Source: Bacteroidales bacterium (GTDB lineage Bacteria > Bacteroidota > Bacteroidia > Bacteroidales > UBA12077). Taken from it: a stretch of DNA of 64,000 nucleotides. The stretch lies in assembly GCA_028282785.1 (NCBI GenBank), contig JANQHE010000018.1:1-64000 (forward strand), written 5' to 3'. The notes below the pieces were generated by a model. It saw nothing but the letters and a program-made list of their open reading frames with translations, ran no database searches and was not told the DNA's origin. This document shows, one piece after another, positions 39,301 through 46,215 of this stretch (within the stretch, counting starts at the first letter, position 1; each line of letters begins with the position of its first letter). A program made the position numbers and the translations under genes.

Positions 39301-40685
39301 ATGTTGATGAAGATTCCAATGTTACCATTGATGTATTAACAAATGATACCGGATTAGAGGATGGAGGAATTACTGTAAGCGTTGTTTCAAATCCGGCAAA
39401 TGGAGCAGTTGTAATTAATGGGGATAATTCAATTACATATACACCGAACGGAGGCTTTAATGGTAATGATACATTTACTTATGAAGTTTGTGATACGGAT
39501 GGAGATTGCGATCAGGCAACAGTAACCATTACAGTTAATCCGGTTGATGATACTCCAAATGCAAATGATGACTCGGAATCTACGGATGAAGATGGAATTT
39601 TAAATTCTGATGTTTCAACAAACGATACAGGGTTGGAAGATACTCCTGTCAATTACTCTGTTTTAACAGATGTATCAAACGGAACATTGACTTTAAATTC
39701 TGACGGTACATTCACATATGAACCAAACGATGGATTCAATGGAACCGATTCATTTGTTTATGAAGTTTGTGACGAAGATGGAGATTGTTCGACAGCAACA
39801 GTAACAATAACTGTAAATTCGGTAAATGATGTACCGGTTGCAAATGATGATTCAGAAACAATCAATCAGGATAGCACATTAGATAGTAATGTATCAGCCA
39901 ACGATTCCGGATTAGAAGATACTCCTGTTACTTTCTCGGTTCAAACAGATGTATCAAATGGAACACTGGTTCTAAATACAGATGGTAGTTATACTTATAC
40001 TCCGGATGTTGGTTTTTATGGAACTGATTCTTTTATTTACCAGGTTTGTGATGCAGACGGTGATTGTTCAACAGCAACTGTCTCTATTACAGTAGTCCAG
40101 GATGTAAATCAAAAGCCGGTTGCAAATGATGATGAGGATTCGGTATTATCAGGAGAAACATTGAACGGTATTAATCTATTAGATAATGACAGCGATCCTG
40201 ACGGCGATAATTTGGAAATAAATACTTCTCCAATTGATATCCCACTACGCGGAATGCTAACAATTCATACGGACGGAACATTTACATATCTTGCCGATGT
40301 AGGATATAATGGAACGGACATTTTCACCTATGAAGTTTGCGATGACGGGTCTCCTGTTATGTGCGATACTGCTTCTGTAACCATTACAGTTACAAGAAAT
40401 GAAGATGATCATGAGGTATTAGATGGTTTCTCACCAAATGGTGACGGAACAAACGACGAATTCGTAATATCATGGATAGATCAGTACGAAAAGGTAAGTA
40501 TTCAGATATTCAATCGTTGGGGTAATGTAGTATTTAGTGAAGATACATATTTAAACAACTGGGATGGAAAAGCAAACACAGGAATGAGTATTGGTAACGA
40601 ACTTCCTGTTGGTACATACTACTACATTATTCACATTCACGATACAGGTGAAAAGATGAATGGATATATTTATTTGAACCGGTAA
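33321..40685 (+). CDS. Giant modular surface adhesin with T9SS type B (CHU_C) sorting domain
   Basis: A 2454-residue exported protein. The ORF track begins at a TTG at 33273; the ATG at 33321 gives a proper signal peptide (TISIIIVSLISFAAYTQ). Next come NGIDDDNDGYVDCFDSE, a Ca-binding-like acidic motif, and FG-GAP/VCBS propeller-like repeats (GDMNNDNIPDLI, LADFDGDGTPEVY, VADFDNDGDLEI) to about residue 560. Then come cadherin-like/Ig-like modules. Three 95-residue copies (residues ~1516-1800) are nearly identical, and five to six ~90-residue modules follow, each with VCDxDGDC. The last ~90 residues are a gliding-type domain (LDGFSPNGDGTNDEF, IFNRWGNVVF, PVGTYYYIIHI), directing type IX secretion. 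PorP/SprF and PorE-like genes follow. The likely role is surface adhesion or gliding; the ligand is unknown. Confidence 0.93.
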   Translation: MNRVYTLFKLRTISIIIVSLISFAAYTQEIANNGIDDDNDGYVDCFDSELYGTADCGSFYFGQPIPDCREKPPVLDSYTLELKFKTNKNSHPLDQRCGVFVGDMNNDNIPDLIGKAPKLNNYSGFSQTYGRLYIFHGVDGSLIQGIDQVSTTHAFSQVCIGDVDEDGYGDIFVVENDRYIRRYEYNHTDYLAGDTVSSGAIFTSSQTASNAHNSPQLADFDGDGTPEVYTTNMIFNAITGTRLVSGSGAENQGSIPGLNDSWPIAYDVYQQGDLIPNGGGSTFGSNADGLELIMGNEIYLVDLGDGTEDNGSLTLALEATISDISSSSNGGDGFTSIADLNGDHKIDVIVTGMNSSGKAAIFAYDPYTDTQIGSTYQISSASTNAGRCNVADFDNDGDLEIGTAGKNIYMVLEYNDVAGTFEKKWDKNPVDDGSQMTGSTVFDFEGDGAAEVVYSEEENLFIWKGTDGTELSKVTSQSGTRTDYPLVADADGDGQAEIVITAQDRNGPSNTEEGYISVYRSKDAPWVAARESWNQHGYFVTNIGNELIIPKEQQAIASPYFSDDFNNAFNGFLVQTTYLTEYGDPTFAVGDLTTENVLVDLDECVSHDSVEFTVTLENNGDWKAPRNTPIAIFDGDPYVENAIYLGTIYTPENVEVGGTLDINHTVKDPDGDGTMDLYVLANHYEETLVIGDALAEPLDSVNSPTLECNYVNNVGFIVSITNCSVNNRPQIDLDRDNSEGTTGINYEDAFAVKDVPGDVVPVAISDYDILIADDDDTEMDSARVTLTNHLDGADESLILSTNGSTLATNYGFTVTTSYQNIESGDVDSILIDIKGVGTLGEYEQVIREIQYQNTKSNADITKTDRLIEVYVSDGINYSDTAVTTMLLKIEPTLDLDDDNSSGATGRDYSTSFTEGTTTDLTIVDSDVSIVTDGSINLESVTVQLSNILDGSKENLSIDTITNPLPGDIKITTDYENGIGIIELSGDGTTTQYEQALQYIVYNNISLSPDETSRIINVVVNDGYLESLTATTTIQVTATNSAPAIAGPLTELLYNEGDGSVSVLSYIDITDADDTNIESAVIELTNRPDGSNEAIHSTHEGNTVNGITVSTYSSATGQITLTGSATLSEYEAVIASLTYENTGLTDGTTRVFQITVNDGDDDSNVYSRNIEINRAPSITSGATTSVNENTTTVMTVTSDDPDSGDTEAFTITGGADSGEFNINPSSGALTFISAPDFDIPGDANSDNDYIVQVTVTDSKGLTDVITITITVNDVNEAPSSSDNEVTTDEDVDYDFATSDFVFSDPDAGDELAGILVKSLPASGQLYVDTDGDGEIDAGEEVNDEDVIPKTDLDNNRFKFKPVTNENGNDYTTFNFKVNDGSLDASSENTITIDVDPVNDEPTASNESVTTDEDTEHTFASSEFDNNYNDIDGDVFAGIKITGLPANGRLYYNSIELTLVDLDFVIALADISNLSYIPAEDEYGNSYTNFNFKVFDGTDYSIDYSMTINVTDVNDAPVANDDSDSVNEGESVTIDLDDNDTDIDGTLDITNIVLGTATNGSLVNNGDGTVTYTHNGSETTLDSLTYTINDDDGATSNSATVYITINPQNDAPVANDDTGTVDEGSSITIDLDDNDTDVDGTLDVTSIVLGTATNGSLVNNGDGTLTYTHNGSETTSDSFTYTINDDDGATSNSATVSITITPQNDAPVANDDTGTVDEGSSITIDLDDNDTDVDGTLDVTSIVLGTATNGSLVNNGDGTVTYTHNGSETISDSFTYTIDDNDGVTSNSATVNITVTPVNDMPVANNDSESVDEEGTLNGDVSTNDVGLDEGPITFTVQTDVTNGSLTFNNDGTYTYEPNTGFNGIETFTYRVCDVDGDCSTGTVTITVNPINDTPGANDDSESVNQDGTLNGDVSTNDTGLEDEPITFSVITDVINGTLTLNNNGTYTYIPNSGFNGSDSFVYEVCDTDGECDQATVSINIDNVDDIPDAIDDSENVDEDSNVTIDVLTNDTGLEDGGITVSVVSNPANGAVVINGDNSITYTPNGGFNGNDTFTYEVCDTDGDCDQATVTITVNPVDDTPNANDDSESTDEDGILNSDVSTNDTGLEDTPVNYSVLTDVSNGTLTLNSDGTFTYEPNDGFNGTDSFVYEVCDEDGDCSTATVTITVNSVNDVPVANDDSETINQDSTLDSNVSANDSGLEDTPVTFSVQTDVSNGTLVLNTDGSYTYTPDVGFYGTDSFIYQVCDADGDCSTATVSITVVQDVNQKPVANDDEDSVLSGETLNGINLLDNDSDPDGDNLEINTSPIDIPLRGMLTIHTDGTFTYLADVGYNGTDIFTYEVCDDGSPVMCDTASVTITVTRNEDDHEVLDGFSPNGDGTNDEFVISWIDQYEKVSIQIFNRWGNVVFSEDTYLNNWDGKANTGMSIGNELPVGTYYYIIHIHDTGEKMNGYIYLNR
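37866..38720 (+). repeat. Three tandem 285-bp repeats inside the adhesin gene
   Basis: GTGGCAAAT at 37866 and GTTGCGAATG at 38151 and 38436 mark repeats exactly 285 bases apart. Each encodes a 95-residue module beginning VANDD and ending PQNDAP or similar. Copies two and three are nearly identical at the DNA level; the first is more diverged. This points to recent duplication or conversion, and to possible copy-number change by recombination or assembly collapse. Confidence 0.9.
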
Positions 40686-40694
40686 AATATTAAA

Positions 40695-41648
40695 ATGATG
40701 AAGATGCTATCAAAAATGAAATATAAAAAGCACTGGCTGTTAATCAGCTTGTTAGTTTTTATTGGATTGAAACAATCAAACGCACAACAGGAACCTTTAT
40801 ACACTCAATATATGTTTAATACTGTTTCGGTAAATCCGGCATATGCAGGTACTCGAAATGCCATGAACGTGTTATTATTGTCACGTATTCAATGGGTAGG
40901 TATTGAAGGAGCCCCGAGGTCGTACAATTTTACAATGCACACACCATTAAATAATTATAAGATGGGAGTAGGTTTTTCCGTTTTGGCAGATAACCATGGG
41001 CCTGTAAATAATTACTATTTAAATTTTAACTATGCTTACCGTGTAAATATTACCGATAAAATGATCCTTTCGATGGGATTAAAAGGTGGTATTTATAATT
41101 ACTATGTTGGTTTAAATACTTTAGATGTAGGAGAAACAGATGATGCGTTTACGGGGGAATTAGAGAAAAAGTATCAACCAAATGCAGGCTTGGGTTTTTA
41201 TTTGTATAGTGACCGGTTTTATGCGGGTGTTGCAGTGCCCAAAATGTTCCAAACTGACTTGGGAGAAAGTACAGCAGCAACTACGAATATTGGAGAATTA
41301 AAACGCCACTATTTTTTAATGGCTGGCTATATTATGGATGTGAATAGTGATATAAAATTTAAACCTTCGTTTATTTATAAAATGGTAGAAGGAGCTCCTC
41401 CATCAACAGATTTAACAGCACAATTTCTTTATAAAGAAGTTTACTGGCTGGGAGCAACATATCGTATTGGTGATGCCATCGCTTTTTTAGCGAATGTTCA
41501 AGTAAACAATCAACTCATGGTTGGATATTCATACGATTTTTCGGTATCAAATTTAAGTACGTTTAACAATGGTAGCCACGAGATAATTATAAGCTACGAT
41601 TTTGACGGTTTCTTAAAAAACAAAGTAAAATCACCAAGATACTTTTAA
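40695..41648 (+). CDS. PorP/SprF family type IX secretion outer membrane protein
   Basis: A 317-residue outer membrane beta-barrel of the PorP/SprF family. The signal peptide (WLLISLLVFIGLKQSNAQ) is followed by the hallmark QEPLYTQYMFNTVSVNPAYAGTRNAMNVLLLSRIQWVG; the remainder has alternating barrel strands and ends DFDGFLKNKVKSPRYF. Proteins of this family are encoded next to type B CTD adhesins; in Flavobacterium, SprF helps secrete SprB. Here it lies 9 bases after the adhesin gene, so it most likely serves that adhesin. Confidence 0.95.
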   Translation: MMKMLSKMKYKKHWLLISLLVFIGLKQSNAQQEPLYTQYMFNTVSVNPAYAGTRNAMNVLLLSRIQWVGIEGAPRSYNFTMHTPLNNYKMGVGFSVLADNHGPVNNYYLNFNYAYRVNITDKMILSMGLKGGIYNYYVGLNTLDVGETDDAFTGELEKKYQPNAGLGFYLYSDRFYAGVAVPKMFQTDLGESTAATTNIGELKRHYFLMAGYIMDVNSDIKFKPSFIYKMVEGAPPSTDLTAQFLYKEVYWLGATYRIGDAIAFLANVQVNNQLMVGYSYDFSVSNLSTFNNGSHEIIISYDFDGFLKNKVKSPRYF

Positions 41649-41676
41649 AACTAAACCGGTAAAAACAACAAAAGCA

Positions 41677-43878
41677 ATGATTAAAATAAGACCTATCATA
41701 TTATTAGTAATTGTAAACCTGATTTTTTTGGTAAGTGAATTACAAGCAAAGGTTTATAAAAACGCATTGGATAGCTTGGTTACAGTATATCAAATAAATC
41801 AGGCACAAAAAGCATTTGATAACCTGGCATATGCTAAATCTGTTAGGAAATTTGAACCTCTTTATGAAAAGGGTTATTTACCTGATTCAGTGAAAGGTAC
41901 TTTAGGTAGGGCATATTTAAATGTTAGCAAGACAGAAGAAGCGGAAAATGTTTTTGCTTCTATAAACAACCTATGGGGAGATGATCTGTTTTTTTATGCT
42001 CAAGCACTTAAATACAATGGGAAATATGCGGAAGCTGACAGAATGATGGCTCGTTACCTGGAAAGTAACAAAGAAGATTCTCGCGCAGTTAAACAGAACA
42101 ATGCATTGCCAAAAATTGAAAAGATTTTATCCGAAGAAAGATATGAAATAAAGGAAGTAGATTTTAATTCCGAACAATCAGATTTTGGAGCATTTATTAT
42201 CAATAATGATTTGGTTTTTGCTTCGGCCAGAGAAATAGATTATATAATTCGTAGGAAATATGCCTGGAAAGAAACTCCATACCTTAATTTATTCAAGGTA
42301 AAACTGAAAGATGATGGTTATTCTAAAGTGGATATTTATTCAACTGATTTAAAATCTATTTATCATGATGGGCCAATTCATTACAATGCAGATGCTAATG
42401 AATTATTCCTAACTCGTAATAATGTAAATGGTATTTTACCTAAACATGAGGAAGATGGTATTAATCATTTAAAATTGATGATATCATATAAGAAAGAAGA
42501 TGGTTCTTGGGGAAAACCAGAAGATTTACCATTCAATAGTGATAAATTCTCAACCGGGCATGCTTGTATTTCAAAGGATGGAAAAATACTTTATTTTGCT
42601 TCAGACCGCCCGGGAGGAAAAGGAGGATCAGATATTTGGTATGTTAAGAGATTGGTTGAAGGTTGGTCAGAGCCAATGAATATGGGCAGTGAAATTAACA
42701 CCGAAGGTGATGAAATGTTTCCTTTTTTTGATTTAGAGGATAGATTGTACTTTTCATCAGATGGACATCTTGGTTTAGGAGGATTAGATTTATTTATTGC
42801 CATAAAAAGTAATGGAAGTTACAAAGTAAAAAACATGGGTTATCCTATTAATAGCCAAAAAGATGATTTCAGCCTTTATTTATCATCCGATGGTATAAAT
42901 GGATATTTTGCATCAAATCGTGAAGGAGGAAAAGGAGATGATGACATATATAGATTTAAGATTTTAAAAGGAGTTAACTTTAAGAAACAGATAACTTCTA
43001 AGTTGATAAATAAATATACAGGCAATATCCTAAAAAATAAACCAGTAAGAATTCTCGATAAAAAAGGAAATCTGCTGGCAGAATTAGTTACTAATCAAAA
43101 TGGTTTGATATCAACAGAAGTTGAGGAAAATGTAAATGAAATATCTTTTTCGGTTAATGATGAAGAATATTTTCCTTACGAAGAATCGGTAGAATTGAAA
43201 TCAAATACCACTGAACATGAAATTGCACTAACACCAAGGCCGTTTTATGGTATCTATGGTAATGTGTTTTTATTACCGGATATGACTCCAATCCCGGAGG
43301 TGACTTTAAGTATTGAACCAAATGGAGGTGAAAAAACAGAAATAACTTCGGATCAGGAAGGTAATTTTAAAGTGAAATTAGAGCCTAATACCAATTATGA
43401 CTTAGTATTTAAAAAACAATTATTCTTTACCAAACGTGTTTCTTATTCAACGGTGGGTCGTGATACAGGTTATGTAAACCTGAATGAATTTATGGAACTC
43501 GAAATGGAAGAAGCTGAAGTTGGTAAAAGTATCGAAATCCAAATTTTATATGATTTAGGTAAATGGGATATCCGCACAGATGCAGCAAAAGAATTAGATG
43601 ATATGATTCAATTTTTGTATGATAATCCAACCATAAAAATAGAACTAGGATCACATACCGATGCAAGAGGTTCAGCTAGCTCTAATCAAGTTCTTTCTCA
43701 AAGGCGTGCAGAATCAGCTGTTAAGTACATGGTTGAAAGAGGTATTAATGCTGATAGAATTATAGCTAAAGGTTATGGTGAGACCAGGTTGAAAAATCGT
43801 TGTGCGGATGGTGTACGTTGTTCAGAAGAAGAACATCAGGCTAATCGTCGGTCGGAGGTAACTATTGTTGCGAGATAG
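41677..43878 (+). CDS. PorE-like OmpA family protein (TPR, PD40 propeller, carboxypeptidase-regulatory-like, OmpA)
   Basis: A 733-residue exported protein. The signal peptide is IILLVIVNLIFLVSELQA. TPR-like helices occupy residues ~30-130. A WD40-like PD40 propeller (residues ~165-430) shows the repeated ILYFASDRPGGKGGSDIW and LYFSSDGHLGLGGLDLF pattern. A carboxypeptidase-regulatory-like domain follows at ~440-600, and a C-terminal OmpA domain (ELGSHTDARGSASSNQVLSQ, NRRSEVTIV) binds peptidoglycan. This order matches PorE, a type IX secretion component in Porphyromonas, and the OmpA partners of PorP/SprF operons. It follows PorP by 28 bases, and a hairpin terminator ends the operon. Confidence 0.92.
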   Translation: MIKIRPIILLVIVNLIFLVSELQAKVYKNALDSLVTVYQINQAQKAFDNLAYAKSVRKFEPLYEKGYLPDSVKGTLGRAYLNVSKTEEAENVFASINNLWGDDLFFYAQALKYNGKYAEADRMMARYLESNKEDSRAVKQNNALPKIEKILSEERYEIKEVDFNSEQSDFGAFIINNDLVFASAREIDYIIRRKYAWKETPYLNLFKVKLKDDGYSKVDIYSTDLKSIYHDGPIHYNADANELFLTRNNVNGILPKHEEDGINHLKLMISYKKEDGSWGKPEDLPFNSDKFSTGHACISKDGKILYFASDRPGGKGGSDIWYVKRLVEGWSEPMNMGSEINTEGDEMFPFFDLEDRLYFSSDGHLGLGGLDLFIAIKSNGSYKVKNMGYPINSQKDDFSLYLSSDGINGYFASNREGGKGDDDIYRFKILKGVNFKKQITSKLINKYTGNILKNKPVRILDKKGNLLAELVTNQNGLISTEVEENVNEISFSVNDEEYFPYEESVELKSNTTEHEIALTPRPFYGIYGNVFLLPDMTPIPEVTLSIEPNGGEKTEITSDQEGNFKVKLEPNTNYDLVFKKQLFFTKRVSYSTVGRDTGYVNLNEFMELEMEEAEVGKSIEIQILYDLGKWDIRTDAAKELDDMIQFLYDNPTIKIELGSHTDARGSASSNQVLSQRRAESAVKYMVERGINADRIIAKGYGETRLKNRCADGVRCSEEEHQANRRSEVTIVAR

Positions 43879-43900
43879 ACATATTTAATCTTGATAATTG

Positions 43901-43926
43901 AGCCTTCTGTTTTGGAAGGCTTTTTT
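43901..43926 (+). terminator. Intrinsic terminator after the adhesin-PorP-PorE operon
   Basis: A stem AGCCTTC (43901-43907)/GAAGGCT (43915-43921) with a 7-base loop is followed by a T run, 22 bases after the PorE-like stop. Confidence 0.88.
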
Positions 43927-43991
43927 ATTGACTATTGATGAACAAATGAATCTGGAACTTGTCTAATTATTAAGTAAAATAAATAGACAAA

Positions 43992-44585
43992 ATGAATCAA
44001 TTAATTATTATAGCCCACCCTAAAAAGGATAGTTTTAGTCATAAAATAAAGATTTCCCTGGAGAAGGAGTTTATAAATCAAAGATACTCGTTTAAAATTC
44101 GTGATTTATATGAAATCGGTTTTAAGCCGGTTCTTACAGAGGAAGAATTAAAACTAAACAAGGAAGGAAAGAATTTTCCTGATATAGTTGTTGAACAAAG
44201 TTATATTGAATGGGCAGATGAGTTAACTTTTATATACCCTCTTTGGTGGAATGCTTTTCCTGCAATCCTAAAAGGCTATATTGACCGTGTATTTACTAAT
44301 GGATTCGCCTTTAAAATTAATGGAAATGGACCTGAAGGATTGTTGAAGAATAAAAAGGTGCGATTAATAACCACTGCTGGAATGAAAGAAAAAACATTAA
44401 CTGAATCCAGGATTTTTGAGGGCTTAAAAATAACACAAGAACATGGGGTATTTGAATTTTGTGGTATGGATGTGTTGGATCATTTATATGTTACCGAAGT
44501 AACTTCAATTAATAAGGAACAGAAAGAAATTGAATTGAATAATCTACTCACGAAAATTTTTTCAAACAAAAAGGAAAAAGTTTAA
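43992..44585 (+). CDS. NAD(P)H-dependent oxidoreductase (NQO/KefF-type flavodoxin fold)
   Basis: A 197-residue flavoprotein of the NQO1/MdaB/KefF group. IAHPKKDSFSHKIK near the N-terminus contacts FMN/FAD phosphate, and FIYPLWWNAFPAILKGYIDRVF is the family signature. It probably reduces quinones or other electrophiles by two electrons in the cytoplasm. KefF homologues assist K+ efflux, but no kefC is adjacent. It stands alone after the terminator, and its end overlaps the convergent Wzi-like gene by 4 bases. Confidence 0.9.
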   Translation: MNQLIIIAHPKKDSFSHKIKISLEKEFINQRYSFKIRDLYEIGFKPVLTEEELKLNKEGKNFPDIVVEQSYIEWADELTFIYPLWWNAFPAILKGYIDRVFTNGFAFKINGNGPEGLLKNKKVRLITTAGMKEKTLTESRIFEGLKITQEHGVFEFCGMDVLDHLYVTEVTSINKEQKEIELNNLLTKIFSNKKEKV

Positions 44586-46204
44586 AAACCAAAGTTTGCA
44601 CCGAAAGAAATAGTGTTTTGTTTCCCGTGGAACACAGGTGCCGTATATTTACCCATATCCCCCGAAATATTACTATTTAGGTAATTTAAAAAAATATAAC
44701 CGTCATTAATAATTTGGTAACTGGCACGAAAGGCAAAAGTCTTATTTTCCCATTCAACAGAATCCATAAATGGATTTCCTAAACGTGAACCCCCTAAGTC
44801 ATCATAATCTTTTCCTTTTTGGGCATGCAAATATGAAAGCTTTAAAGAAAGAGTTCTAAAAGGTTTAAACAAAACAGCTACGTAAATCTCTTGTGAGTTA
44901 TCCATCAAATAATGTCCTAAATTATAACCATTACTTTCAAAGGTAGTTGTAGGAATATTATGTTTATAAGTTAAAGGCATTGATTTAGTATATTCAGCTG
45001 TTATGGAGGTATTGGGAATTAAATCTGAAATTCGTACACTAGTCTTTATACTCCAGAAATTCCAAACGGTATCTTCAAAGAATCGACTGGTTGAAAGTTC
45101 ATCGATAAATAAAGTAGTCGATAAATGTACCTTTTTAATATTTCGTGAACTGATATCAAAAAACATTTGTGAATTTTGTCCAACATTTCTTCCAGAATTA
45201 TCCGTTGCATTATATGTATGGTCAACTGATTTATAGAACATTACGGGAATTAAATATTGTAGTTGTGGTCCATCAGCACTGTATATAATGGAATTGCCTG
45301 CAGAAATATAAAAGTTTTTAAAGGGCTTAAAAGTAAAAAGGTTTGCTGCCAAGTATTTGTCGAACATTTGATCTCGTTGATCAGTTCCATAAGCATTGGT
45401 AAATACCATTGTTGAGGCACTATCTATAACCTCAGAAACTAACCAACCGTGCACCCAATTAAACTCGAACCAATGAACCGGCTTAAGATTAAGTTTAATA
45501 TGCGCAAAAGAGGGTGTTCTACCGGAAAATATATTGGCTCCATTGTAATTGTTTCCCCATTCAAAATGATCTTTAATAACACCAAAACTTCCCCAATTCC
45601 AAGAATAAGTTAGCCCTCCGCGCATTTCACTAAAATCCCCACCACCATCATTATTTTTATAATTGGCACCTACACGTTGTGTGAGGTAATCTTCTCTAAC
45701 TAAAATTTCACTTTCGTGATTGTCGCGCAAGCTAGCATAAAATCCCCAGTGATCACCAACATAGGAGTAAGCTTCAGCTCCGTTCCAACGATGATAAAAA
45801 CTTCCACTATCATTCATAAAATACTGTGCACCTAAAATGACATTCACAGAAAAAGTAAATAAGGAATCTTTAAAATATAGAACATCAAATCGTTTATCAA
45901 ATGTTTTGTTTTTTCTTGTATAAACTGGTTGAAGTTCTTTATTAAAGTCTTTTAAATAAAAAATTAATTCTTCTTGTTGGCGTTTGTTCAAAACGTATTC
46001 ACTTTCTTGTATCTCTAACAATTTGTTTGCTATAAATACTCTGGAATATGGTTTTAATGAGGTATTAAGCTCAATAACACGGAGGTTGGCAAACTCATCC
46101 AAAAATTCATAAACCGAATGGTTTGAGGTATGATAATAAACCTCTTGAGCACTAATAATGCTATAACTAATAATAAAAGTAAGAATAAAACAATATTTTT
46201 TCAT
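44582..46204 (-). CDS. Wzi-like capsule assembly outer membrane protein
   Basis: A 540-residue outer membrane protein. A signal peptide (FILTFIISYSIISAQ) precedes an N-terminal region (SVYEFLDEFANLRVIELNTSLKPYSR, KRQQEELIFYLKDF) characteristic of Bacteroidota proteins assigned to the Caps_assemb_Wzi family. The rest is rich in alternating aromatic strands, ending in NTISFGANFGF with a terminal Phe, as in outer membrane barrels. E. coli Wzi anchors group 1 capsule to the surface; the same role is plausible here because it ends a polysaccharide gene cluster. It follows the sugar transferase by 11 bases. Confidence 0.8.
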   Translation of the reverse strand: MKKYCFILTFIISYSIISAQEVYYHTSNHSVYEFLDEFANLRVIELNTSLKPYSRVFIANKLLEIQESEYVLNKRQQEELIFYLKDFNKELQPVYTRKNKTFDKRFDVLYFKDSLFTFSVNVILGAQYFMNDSGSFYHRWNGAEAYSYVGDHWGFYASLRDNHESEILVREDYLTQRVGANYKNNDGGGDFSEMRGGLTYSWNWGSFGVIKDHFEWGNNYNGANIFSGRTPSFAHIKLNLKPVHWFEFNWVHGWLVSEVIDSASTMVFTNAYGTDQRDQMFDKYLAANLFTFKPFKNFYISAGNSIIYSADGPQLQYLIPVMFYKSVDHTYNATDNSGRNVGQNSQMFFDISSRNIKKVHLSTTLFIDELSTSRFFEDTVWNFWSIKTSVRISDLIPNTSITAEYTKSMPLTYKHNIPTTTFESNGYNLGHYLMDNSQEIYVAVLFKPFRTLSLKLSYLHAQKGKDYDDLGGSRLGNPFMDSVEWENKTFAFRASYQIINDGYIFLNYLNSNISGDMGKYTAPVFHGKQNTISFGANFGF

Positions 46205-46215
46205 TATAATATCTG

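Noticed and set aside
37866-40100. Regularly spaced repeats resembling a CRISPR or satellite array
   Set aside because: The repeats are 285 or ~270 bases, in frame, and encode protein modules inside one open reading frame.
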